Below are positions 25,587 through 33,387 of a DNA stretch of 64,000 nt, piece by piece. The stretch is taken from contig NZ_BMCH01000002.1 in the NCBI RefSeq assembly GCF_014635085.1, forward strand, positions 310,001 through 374,000, in the 5' to 3' direction. The notes below the pieces were generated by a model. The model was not told the origin of the DNA. It saw only the letters and a program-made list of their open reading frames with translations, and did not search any database. A program made the position numbers and the translations under genes. Within the stretch, counting starts at the first letter, position 1; each line of letters begins with the position of its first letter. The DNA comes from Asaia siamensis (GTDB lineage: Bacteria > Pseudomonadota > Alphaproteobacteria > Acetobacterales > Acetobacteraceae).

Positions 25587-26028
25587 TCAGGGCCTTTCTT
25601 TCGGCGAGAATTTCCTTGGCCTTCTTCGGCGCGGCGCGCGCAGTCTTGACCTCATCGGCGGTAAAGGCCGGGGCGCCCGGCGAATTGAGGGAGCTGATAT
25701 AGGTCAGCACCATGGCGAGTTGGTCGTCTGTGAGAGCCTTGAACGAGGGCATGAAGCCCATATAGCTGGCGCCGCCTGCCTCGATCGTGCCGTGAACGCC
25801 ATTGAGTAGCACATCGGCGACATAAGTCTTGCCTTCAGGCGTTGCAGCGATCTTGCCGATACGTCCGGCCAGCGGGGGGAACTGCCCCGGAGAGCCTGCG
25901 CCGCCTGCCTGATGGCAGACGCTGCAATTGGCGTTGTAGATGGCCGCACCGTCTTCGGCATGGGCGAGGCCACCGGTAAGAAGCGGCAGGGCCAGAAGGC
26001 TTGCGAAGGGAAGGAGACGTCTGATCAT
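25564..26028 (-). CDS. Monoheme cytochrome c next to amine dehydrogenase light chain
   Basis: A 154-residue exported cytochrome (signal ending AHA) with heme site CSVCH and a Met ligand candidate in YMGFMPSFKALTDDQL. Class I small cytochromes of this form commonly sit at the end of aromatic amine dehydrogenase (aau) clusters and accept electrons from the TTQ enzyme. Its start overlaps the light-chain stop by ATGA. No copper protein (amicyanin or azurin) gene is seen, so this cytochrome is the best candidate acceptor. Confidence 0.9.
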   Translation of the reverse strand: MIRRLLPFASLLALPLLTGGLAHAEDGAAIYNANCSVCHQAGGAGSPGQFPPLAGRIGKIAATPEGKTYVADVLLNGVHGTIEAGGASYMGFMPSFKALTDDQLAMVLTYISSLNSPGAPAFTADEVKTARAAPKKAKEILAERKALNDAHPLP

Positions 26029-26630
26029 GAAGCGTTTCCGACGATGACGGATGTGGAGCAGTTATAGACGAGCGCACCCGTGCCGAAGCACCAGATGATG
26101 TCGTTATTGGCCTGGGGGCGATAGCTGGGCTGGTCGCCATCCGTGCCGAGACAGGGGGGCTGGCTGCAGGCATCCTGCCCGCAGCAATCGCGATAGGCCA
26201 CGAGATAGGACTGGCCGTCACGCGGGTTGAAGCAGGTGCCGATCCATGAAGTAGGCGACGGGCGTGTGCCCGGGGGGCAGCTATGCACACCGCCGCCGCA
26301 TGACGCGCAGAGAAAGCCGTCGATGGCGCAGTAGCGCCAGTAGTCACAGGCGGTCGGATCGGTTGTCTGTGCCTTGGCAGCAAAAGGAGAAGGCGCCTTT
26401 GCGGTAGCCTTATCGTCCTTCTTCGTAGGGGTTGCAGCAGAGGCACGTTCGACCGGCAGAAGCGGCACGATGGCGCCGAATGTCGCCCAGGCGCCAAGGC
26501 GACCAAGCACGCTGCGTCGCGAGCTGTGGCCGGCGACACGCCGTGTCAGGCGTTCCGTTAGCCGGTCGAGCGGGCTGGACGAGACACCGTCCTGGATCGC
26601 GCGGCCCGAAATCAGTTCAGACTGCGTCAT
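26025..26630 (-). CDS. TTQ-dependent amine dehydrogenase light chain
   Basis: A 201-residue protein. A long Tat leader contains SSRRSVLGRLGAWATFG (about 37-53). The mature part has exactly 12 cysteines, as needed for the six disulfides of the family, and both tryptophans that would form the tryptophan tryptophylquinone: Trp129 in SWIGTC and Trp180 in NDIIWCFG. The acidic residues Asp104 (AIDG) and Asp148 (YRDCCG) are kept. The sequence mixes methylamine-type (YRPQANNDIIWCFG, GNAS end) and aromatic-amine-type (DGFLC, PSPTSWIGTC) signatures, so the substrate class is open. Start 26630 has AAGGAG 7 bases upstream and overlaps mauD by 14 bases. Confidence 0.93.
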   Translation of the reverse strand: MTQSELISGRAIQDGVSSSPLDRLTERLTRRVAGHSSRRSVLGRLGAWATFGAIVPLLPVERASAATPTKKDDKATAKAPSPFAAKAQTTDPTACDYWRYCAIDGFLCASCGGGVHSCPPGTRPSPTSWIGTCFNPRDGQSYLVAYRDCCGQDACSQPPCLGTDGDQPSYRPQANNDIIWCFGTGALVYNCSTSVIVGNAS

Positions 26631-27216
26631 GGAGGAACTCCTTGGTCTCAAGCGAGGGGGAAGGGGGAGCAGGAAGGGTCGCAATCAGCGCCTCGACCTG
26701 TTGTCTGGTATTGGCCACGTCACGTGCTGTGATCACGCCACGGGCATCGAGGGTAACGAGCATGGGCAGTCTGCCGATCTGAAGCAGCAGGAGCAGCTCC
26801 TGGCTGGTCACGAAAGGTGTTGCCCCAAGACGGATGCCTGCAGCCATGGCACGCAGGGCCACGACATCGCCTTCGCCTGCAAGAACAAGATCGAGATCAT
26901 GGATGCTGGCCTGAGCCTGCACGATGGGCAGAACGCGTTTGCAGACAGGGCAATCGGGCGAGACAAACAGGATCAGGCTCGACCTGCCGGTGTCATGCTG
27001 TCCACCCAGAATGAAAGGAGAGTCATCAAGGCGCCGCGCGGTGATACGGGGCAGGGCCTGCCCGGCCTGCAGGCCGGAGAGAACAGGCTGTTGCCCGATA
27101 GGAGCGATACGTTCATGCAGCACGCCGATCTGTCGGGCCAGCACCAGAACGGCAAGGGCGAGGGCGCAGCACAGCCCCGCCAGAAGCAGGGTGGAGATGA
27201 GCAGAAAAACCGTCAT
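26617..27216 (-). CDS. mauD: MauD: disulfide-forming maturation protein for the light chain
   Basis: A 199-residue protein: N-terminal membrane helix (about 4-28), HERIAPIG, then a thioredoxin fold with active site CPVC (89-92) and a RLPMLVTLDARGVI cis-Pro region. MauD proteins are thought to assist disulfide formation in the light chain, which has 12 Cys here. The start overlaps mauE by ATGA. A longer reading frame upstream is out of frame with mauE and not coding. Confidence 0.92.
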   Translation of the reverse strand: MTVFLLISTLLLAGLCCALALAVLVLARQIGVLHERIAPIGQQPVLSGLQAGQALPRITARRLDDSPFILGGQHDTGRSSLILFVSPDCPVCKRVLPIVQAQASIHDLDLVLAGEGDVVALRAMAAGIRLGATPFVTSQELLLLLQIGRLPMLVTLDARGVITARDVANTRQQVEALIATLPAPPSPSLETKEFLHDAV

Positions 27217-27734
27217 GCCGCGTCTCCTGCGTTGCCGAGCTGAGAGGCGGCGAGCGCCAGAAGCAGAAGGGAAACACCGCCCAGCAGGGTAATCGCGCCC
27301 AGCAGGGCACCGGGGGGATGACCGATGCTGCCGGCTCCGAGCATGAGCAGCGCCAAAAGAAGGGTCTGCATGACGGACCGGCTGGAAAGCGGCGTGTTGC
27401 GGCCGGGGAGGCAGCCGCAGGAGAGTCCGGTACGGCCGCGCGCGACATTGATGCCCATGGCCAGCGCGAACGCAACCAGCAGTATCACGGCACAGAGACA
27501 GGCCGCGCGGGTCAGAACGCCGGAGCAGAGCCAGACTCCAAGCAGAATCTGCGCGCCTGTCAGCAAGCGTGCAACAGGAAAGGCTGCGCCGAGCGGGACA
27601 AGACGATAGGACGCGATGACCGAGGCAAAGCCGGGCTGGTCGAGCATTTTGGCAATGCCCGTGCCCAGAAACAGGGCCCCGACGGCATCGGTGCCCAGAG
27701 CACTGGCCATTTGCAGAGCAAGCGCGCCCATCAT
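27213..27734 (-). CDS. mauE: MauE-family membrane maturation protein
   Basis: A 173-residue membrane protein with about four helices and the DoxX/MauE layout: GTGIAKMLDQPGFASVIASYRL in the first third and a periplasmic or cytoplasmic Cys pair SCGCLPGR (family CGCFG). MauE is required with MauD for stable light chain. It overlaps both neighbours by 4 bases. Confidence 0.9.
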   Translation of the reverse strand: MMGALALQMASALGTDAVGALFLGTGIAKMLDQPGFASVIASYRLVPLGAAFPVARLLTGAQILLGVWLCSGVLTRAACLCAVILLVAFALAMGINVARGRTGLSCGCLPGRNTPLSSRSVMQTLLLALLMLGAGSIGHPPGALLGAITLLGGVSLLLLALAASQLGNAGDAA

Positions 27735-28924
27735 TCCCCCAGAGCAACCGTGAAATAGAGATCGTCACCCAGATGCTTCATGGTGTGGACGATCTTGCCC
27801 GATTTCAGATCCCAGATGAAGAAATCACCTGCCTCGTCATCCGTGAAGAGCAGGGGGTTGGCATCCTGGGTGACGCCAACCATCGAGCTTGGCTTGGGCA
27901 GCTTGATGCGGCGCAGCAGCTTGTGCGTGGCCACGTCGAGTTCCCAGATCTCCGAACCGGCCACTTTGTGCGTCCAGAATGTACCCTGATGCATCGCGAC
28001 ATAGAGATGGCCGCTTGCATAATGCAGGGCCGCAAGCTGCCAGCCACCCGGGCGCCAGGTGACGGTAAACGGGCTGTCGGCGTTGGTCGCGGCTTTCATG
28101 CCTGCGGCTTCCTGAATCGACCAGGGCTTGTCGATAACCGTATGGGCCGAGAGCGTCGCAGGGTAGACCAGACCGCTATAGGAAATGAAATAGGTCTTGC
28201 CATCTTCGCTATGGGACGGGCTGTGTTCGAACACAGCGTCTTTCTCGGGGTCGAAAAACGGCTTGGTATGGGTGATGTCGGCCTTGTCGGCGCCAATGCT
28301 CACATTGGCGAGGCTGCCATCGGCACAGATCGAGGTGAAACCGGCATTGCCCCAGGGATAGGTCAGGGCGCAGCCGGGAAGCCCGACATTTATGGCGACC
28401 TTGTGGGTGGCCGTATCGACCACGTGAACGGCATTTGTCGGCACCATGTCATAGACATAGACGCGGCCGCCATCGTGGCTGATGGTCAGATCGTTCTTCT
28501 TGGGTGTAACGAGCGCCCGGCCGGGCAGCACTTCGTCATTGGTGATCTCGAGCGTCTGCGGGTCATAGGTTGCAAGCAGATCGGCGCGGTCGCCACGATT
28601 GCCGCGCGACCAGACGGTTTCGCCGACATAGAAGGCGCGCCCTTTGGGGTCCTGAACGACATTGCCGTTATAGGCCGCCTGCACCATGCCAAGCAGTTTG
28701 CCCTGGTCGGCGTCGACAACATAGACACGCCCGTCCTTGGCATGATGGCCGACAGGGTCCTGAACGAGAATACGATGGGGCGTGACCGGAGAAAGCTTGA
28801 TGATATCGCTTTCTTCCGTCTGCAGAACGGGATCATCCGCAAGGGCCTTGCCGCAGGGTGTCAGGGCTGCGCCAGCGAGCAACAGCGCTGTCATGCCGGC
28901 CAGTTTTCTGGAGAGGAAACGCAT
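27731..28924 (-). CDS. TTQ-dependent amine dehydrogenase heavy chain
   Basis: A 397-residue exported protein (signal ending ALA) with the seven-bladed propeller pattern of methylamine/aromatic amine dehydrogenase large subunits: RILVQDPVGHHAKDGRVYVVD, VQDPKGRAFYVGETVWSRGNRG, RVYVYDMVPTNAVHVVDTATHK, and repeats ending IHTMKHLGDDLYFTVALGE. Two heavy and two light chains form the periplasmic enzyme, which oxidises primary amines to aldehydes plus ammonia. It is the first gene of a six-gene unit with every junction overlapping. No mauG is present within the window. Confidence 0.93.
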   Translation of the reverse strand: MRFLSRKLAGMTALLLAGAALTPCGKALADDPVLQTEESDIIKLSPVTPHRILVQDPVGHHAKDGRVYVVDADQGKLLGMVQAAYNGNVVQDPKGRAFYVGETVWSRGNRGDRADLLATYDPQTLEITNDEVLPGRALVTPKKNDLTISHDGGRVYVYDMVPTNAVHVVDTATHKVAINVGLPGCALTYPWGNAGFTSICADGSLANVSIGADKADITHTKPFFDPEKDAVFEHSPSHSEDGKTYFISYSGLVYPATLSAHTVIDKPWSIQEAAGMKAATNADSPFTVTWRPGGWQLAALHYASGHLYVAMHQGTFWTHKVAGSEIWELDVATHKLLRRIKLPKPSSMVGVTQDANPLLFTDDEAGDFFIWDLKSGKIVHTMKHLGDDLYFTVALGE

Positions 28925-28995
28925 TGGGGTTCGGTCCTTGCGGAGGGGCGGAAACGAGAAGGCGCTTAAGGGCGAAAAATCTGGAAAATGAAGGT

Positions 28996-29036
28996 GCCGC
29001 AGGGGACATGTGCCTTTGCACGGTCTCGCCTGCGGC
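28996..29036 (-). terminator. Hairpin between TonB receptor and amine dehydrogenase genes
   Basis: GCCGCAGG and CCTGCGGC pair over 8 bp, with an inner GTGC/GCAC stem in the 25-base loop. It could end the receptor transcript or attenuate read-through into the heavy-chain gene 72 bases away. Confidence 0.45.
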
Positions 29037-29049
29037 GAAGGGAGCGGAG

Positions 29050-31479
29050 TCAGAACTCGGTGCTGACCGTACCGAAAAACTGTCGTGGCGAGCCGCGTTC
29101 GAGCGACTGGTAATCGCCCGACATCGGGTTGCCGTTTTCGCCCATCATCGAGATATATTTCGAGTTGAGCAGGTTATAGACATTGAAATCGATGGTGATG
29201 TTCTTGGCAAAACCGTAATTGCCGACATTGTATCGGGCGCCAGCACTGGTCAGCCAGTAACCGCCGACTGAGGTGTCGTTGGTATAGCTGAAATAACGTT
29301 TCGAGTAATAATGAACATCGAAATGCGTTTCGAGGCCTTTCCAGCGATAGGACAGATTGGCCTTGTACATGAACTGCGGATAGTTCACGACCTTCTTGCC
29401 CTTGGTATAATAAATACCATCGGCCGTCGTGATGTTGCCACCATAGGTAGAGTGATTGTAGCTCACGCTGTTATACAGGGAGAGACCCTTGATCGGGGTA
29501 AGGGTCAGGGCGGCATCCACGCCATTGGTGTGAACACTCGTCTGCGCGACGCTCGATACCGGGTTGGTAATCGTGCCTTCAGTGGCAGCCTGCAATCTGT
29601 GACTGGCATCGGCGTGATAGCCGGCCAGGCTGGCCTGGAGGTATTTGTCGGTATAGCGATAGCCGACAGCATAAACCCAGTCGCGCTCGGGTTTGACGGT
29701 CTGGCGCAGCTGGTCGAAGGTCGCCTGGTCCTGCACCGACCACAGCGCATTACCTACACCATTGGGCAATACCTGATAGCTGCGCATATTTTCGGCGAGG
29801 TCGAAATAGAATTCATGATGCGGCAGAAAATGCCAGCTGCCGCCCACATGGGGCAGAAAGGCCGAAGAGGCGGTCATGCTGCCATTGGGCAGTGCGTCGG
29901 CACCGGTATAATCCGGATTATTGTAATTGGCGCCACCCGCCGTGGTGGAGAGCATGGATTTAAATCCGGCCGTCAGGCGCAGATTATCGAGCGGCCGCCA
30001 GGTATCTTCAAGATGATAGGTGAATGTGTTGGTGTGCCACATGAAGCCATAGCCCTGAAGAAAGGCAGGGCCATAGGTGTCATAGGGGCCCACTGTTTTC
30101 AGCGGGGATCCGGTGCCGAGAAGGGGCTCGTTATACCAGAACAGATCGGCCTGCTGGTTGTTGTTCTCAAACCAGACGCCCGTATCGATCGTGTGATGCG
30201 CGATGCGATAATTCAGGGCCGAGGTGAAGCCATAACGCTCCTGCCTGGTCTGCCAGACTTCTTCCGAGAACGGGGCACCCGTTCCGGCGGAAGGGGTGCT
30301 GTAATCGGCATAGGTATAATAACCCGTCTGGCTGGTGCCATAGAGCGTCGATTTCCAGCGCAGGTGATCTGTCAGCGCCAGATCCATGTTCAGACCGCCG
30401 GTATAATCGACCTCTGCCTGGCCACCGTCATAAAGATAGGGCTCGTCACCATTGGCCTGAATAGCGGCTGAGGTAGGCAGTGAAACGGCACCTGAAGCAT
30501 AGGCCGTGGCCAGGGCATAATTCGGATAAAGATGCGGCACACGCCAGCCAAGCGCGTCGATCATGGCCAGAGACGTGTCCTGATAGCCCCATTCCTGCAG
30601 GTCGCTCCAGTTGAAGAAGGCCTTGATCACGCTGTCATGGCCGACAGGCTGCACGATTTTGGCATCGACCTGCTGCTGGAACTGGGTGCCACCCCCCATC
30701 CATTTGCCTTCCTCACTGCGCGAATAGGCCACGAAGGCCTTGGTGCCGCTCGGATTCAGGACGCCGGAATCACCGCGTATATAGGTGCGATAGGAGCTGT
30801 ATGTGCCAAAGCCCTGCGAGATCTTTCCGCCCATCTTGTCCTTGGGGTCGCTGGTTTCGAATTGCAGCGTGCCACCAAGCGTGGAGGTCGAGGGAACATC
30901 GACGCCGCCAGGGCCCTCGGAGAGCACAGAACGCTCGATATCATCCGAGATCGAGGCCTGAATGACGTTCAGGCCGTTATTGCTTTCATAGGTCTGGTCA
31001 TTGAGCGGAATACCATCCAGCGTGACGCCGAGCTGGTCCATGAAAAAGCCGCGCACATAGATGCTCGACCCCCATGTATCGATGCCCAGCGGGTCGGTGG
31101 AGCTGAAGCTGACGCCAGGGAGGCGATCAACCGCCTTAAGGACACTGGTGCCGGGGGTGAACTGGGCCATGACGGCTTTGGAGATGACGTTTTCGGCGCC
31201 ACGCGAAGCCGTACGGCTGGCACTGACTGTCATCGTCTCATTGCCACCCGAGCGGGCAATATGGGTGGGAGACCGTTTTATTTGGGGAGTATGCGCCGAT
31301 GTCCCTGCGGCACGCGCAGAAGGAACGCCCGATTTTCGATGGCTCTCCGCCTTGCTGGCAGCGTGGCCGGATTGGGGAAGAACGACGAAAAGCGCCGAGG
31401 CGCAGAGCAAAGTTCGAAAAGAGAGGGGCGGGACGCGACATCGTGGATCAAATCGGGTGGGGCGGGTGAATTTGATCAT
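29050..31479 (-). CDS. TonB-dependent receptor upstream of the amine dehydrogenase operon
   Basis: An 809-residue receptor. Signal segment (LLCASALFVVLPQSGHA), an unusual Ser/Ala/His/Lys-rich linker of about 50 residues, TonB-box-like NETMTVSASR, plug with FTPGTSVLKAVDRLPGVSFS and VRGFFMDQLGVTLDGIPLND, and a barrel ending in Phe (FFGTVSTEF). The ATG at 31479 has GGAACGG 3 bases upstream, better than an in-frame ATG at 31530. It is the same strand as the amine dehydrogenase genes and 125 bases upstream, suggesting that its ligand may be an amine, a metal complex or a cofactor, but this is inferred. Confidence 0.92.
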   Translation of the reverse strand: MIKFTRPTRFDPRCRVPPLSFRTLLCASALFVVLPQSGHAASKAESHRKSGVPSARAAGTSAHTPQIKRSPTHIARSGGNETMTVSASRTASRGAENVISKAVMAQFTPGTSVLKAVDRLPGVSFSSTDPLGIDTWGSSIYVRGFFMDQLGVTLDGIPLNDQTYESNNGLNVIQASISDDIERSVLSEGPGGVDVPSTSTLGGTLQFETSDPKDKMGGKISQGFGTYSSYRTYIRGDSGVLNPSGTKAFVAYSRSEEGKWMGGGTQFQQQVDAKIVQPVGHDSVIKAFFNWSDLQEWGYQDTSLAMIDALGWRVPHLYPNYALATAYASGAVSLPTSAAIQANGDEPYLYDGGQAEVDYTGGLNMDLALTDHLRWKSTLYGTSQTGYYTYADYSTPSAGTGAPFSEEVWQTRQERYGFTSALNYRIAHHTIDTGVWFENNNQQADLFWYNEPLLGTGSPLKTVGPYDTYGPAFLQGYGFMWHTNTFTYHLEDTWRPLDNLRLTAGFKSMLSTTAGGANYNNPDYTGADALPNGSMTASSAFLPHVGGSWHFLPHHEFYFDLAENMRSYQVLPNGVGNALWSVQDQATFDQLRQTVKPERDWVYAVGYRYTDKYLQASLAGYHADASHRLQAATEGTITNPVSSVAQTSVHTNGVDAALTLTPIKGLSLYNSVSYNHSTYGGNITTADGIYYTKGKKVVNYPQFMYKANLSYRWKGLETHFDVHYYSKRYFSYTNDTSVGGYWLTSAGARYNVGNYGFAKNITIDFNVYNLLNSKYISMMGENGNPMSGDYQSLERGSPRQFFGTVSTEF

Positions 31480-31712
31480 ATCCGTTCCATCTCGTTTGGT
31501 GTTCGTAACAATTTGAGCGAAACCGCCCATGTCAGTCCCCTAAATACGGTCTCGGGGCGCTGTGCGTTGTCAGAGCACGATTTTCTTGAAGATGAGGGGA
31601 GCGCTGACATCATGCCCAGGGCACGGGTCGGGCTGCGCCGTCATCCTTTGTCAAACTCTATGTGCATAAAATCGAACGCGCAACGTTTTTGTGGAAATAA
31701 TAGGAGCCTGTT

Positions 31713-33155
31713 TCACCGGGGGGCGGACAGGGCCGTTTCAGCGCGTTGCGCGCCCCTGTTTGCGGCTCGCCACTGATTGAGAAAGGTGAATATCTCAGGC
31801 CTGTCGCATTGGGTGATATTGAAGCGCAGCCATGGCGATGGCGCGCCATCGGGTGAGAAATAACTTCCCGGTGCCAAAAGAAAATTGGCTCGGGCGGCGT
31901 CGCGGGTGAGTTGCAGCACGTCATGTTCCTGGGCGAATCGCATCCAGAGAAACATGCCGCCTTCAGGCTTGCAGAACGGCACGAGGCCGGTTTTTGCAAA
32001 GCGTCTGAGCGCCTTTTCCTGAAGATGTGTCAGCCTTTCGCGCAACCTGGCCAGATGAAGGCGATAACGCCCATCGGCGAGGCAATGATGCACAATGGCT
32101 TCGGAAATCGAGGTGCTGGTCAGGCTGCTTGCCATTTTCAGCTTGAGAATTTCCCGTGCAATGACCGTGCTGGCAGCGACATAGCCGACGCGCAGGCCGG
32201 GCGAGATGGTTTTCGAGAAGCTGCTGATTCGGATCACGTGATCGAGCTGGCCCAGATAGGCGAGGGTCGGGCTCGTGTCGGGGGCAAGATCGCCAAAAAT
32301 ATCATCCTCGATCAGCATGATGTCATGGGCTTCGGCAATGCGCAGCAGCTTGTGCAGAACGGGCGCCGAGCAGCAGGTGCCGGTCGGGTTGTGCAGGCGG
32401 GTATTGATGATGAAGGCCCTGGGTCGCTTCTCGCGTGCCAGTCTCGCAAAGCTCTCGGTGCAGGGGCCATCCTTGAGGCGGGGTACCCCGCACAGGGTGA
32501 GACCCAAGGCCTGCAGCGCGGGAAAGAGATTGCAGTAGCCGGGGTCTTCAACCAGAATCGTGTCACCCGGTCGTGTCAGGCAGCGTATGGATAATTCCAG
32601 AGCCTGACTCGCGCCATGGGTGAGAATGATACCGCTGCGCTGGCAGGCTATGCCCTGACGCGCAAGACTGAGCGCGATCTGCTCGCGCAGGCCGTCATGC
32701 CCATAGGGGTTGCCATAGCCGAGGCCCTGCATGTCAGGCCGACGACCAAGGCTGTTGAGCGCATAGCGCACGCCGCTGGTATAAAGACAGCTTTCGGGAA
32801 GCCAGCCGCACCCCGCCTGAATCTGCCGGACATCGCCTTCATAGGCGCGCTGCAACAGCCAGAGCGAGTCGACCGAAGGATGGGGGCTGGCCGTCTCGAC
32901 TGCACCGGAAGCCGCATTTGGCTCATGCGTCACAAAATAGCCGCTGGCCCGCCTGGCCTGAAGAAATCCTTCTGCAACCAGCCGGTTATAGGCATTCGAC
33001 ACGGTAAGGGGGCTGACGCCGCATCCTTCTGCAAGTTTGCGGATGGACGGAAGCTTCATTCCATCCATCCAGGTGCCAGCAACGATGCGTGTGCGTATGG
33101 CATCGACGATCTGACCGACCAGAGGGGTGGCAGCATTATGGTCCAGCCTGATCAT
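31713..33155 (-). CDS. MocR-type regulator (GntR HTH plus aminotransferase domain)
   Basis: A 480-residue protein. The N-terminal winged helix (LVGQIVDAIRTRIVAGTWMD, then GMKLPSIRKLAEGCGVSPLTVSNAYNRL) is followed by a class I aminotransferase fold with a PLP lysine region (ISSFSKTISPGLRVGY). MocR proteins sense PLP-bound amino compounds. It is divergent from an aminotransferase-permease-dehydrogenase cluster over a 232-base region and is the likely regulator. Start 33155 puts the HTH at the N-terminus. Confidence 0.93.
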   Translation of the reverse strand: MIRLDHNAATPLVGQIVDAIRTRIVAGTWMDGMKLPSIRKLAEGCGVSPLTVSNAYNRLVAEGFLQARRASGYFVTHEPNAASGAVETASPHPSVDSLWLLQRAYEGDVRQIQAGCGWLPESCLYTSGVRYALNSLGRRPDMQGLGYGNPYGHDGLREQIALSLARQGIACQRSGIILTHGASQALELSIRCLTRPGDTILVEDPGYCNLFPALQALGLTLCGVPRLKDGPCTESFARLAREKRPRAFIINTRLHNPTGTCCSAPVLHKLLRIAEAHDIMLIEDDIFGDLAPDTSPTLAYLGQLDHVIRISSFSKTISPGLRVGYVAASTVIAREILKLKMASSLTSTSISEAIVHHCLADGRYRLHLARLRERLTHLQEKALRRFAKTGLVPFCKPEGGMFLWMRFAQEHDVLQLTRDAARANFLLAPGSYFSPDGAPSPWLRFNITQCDRPEIFTFLNQWRAANRGAQRAETALSAPR

Positions 33156-33387
33156 GATCGCATGTGCTCCAATAAAAAAAGACAGGGTCTGACCACGCGA
33201 AAATCCTCTGCCCGTATGGCGATATGAAGCTGTATCGCTGCACGGACCGGCACAGATACGCAGCGGGATCGCCTGACTGTATATAGACAGGTTTATTTCG
33301 GGATTGGAATAGTGAGGCCATCGCGAGCCTCGCCTGTGCGAGATGCGTGCCAGCCATGCCCCGATCGAATAGCAAGAGAGTCCCCTT
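33156..33387. promoter_or_regulatory. Divergent control region of the MocR cluster
   Basis: 232 bases. An imperfect palindrome CTGTATATAGACAG (33277-33290, two mismatched positions) lies about 98 bases before the aminotransferase start and is a candidate MocR half-site pair. MocR proteins usually bind mixed direct and inverted repeats. Confidence 0.3.

Noticed and set aside
27773-28969. 398-codon + strand frame
   Set aside because: Antisense to the amine dehydrogenase heavy chain.
29311-31776. Long + strand frames opposite the TonB receptor
   Set aside because: They lack family motifs and are mirrored by a complete receptor on the other strand.
33277-33290. Perfect operator palindrome for the MocR regulator
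   Set aside because: The sequence has mismatches at two paired positions, so only a weak regulatory call was kept.
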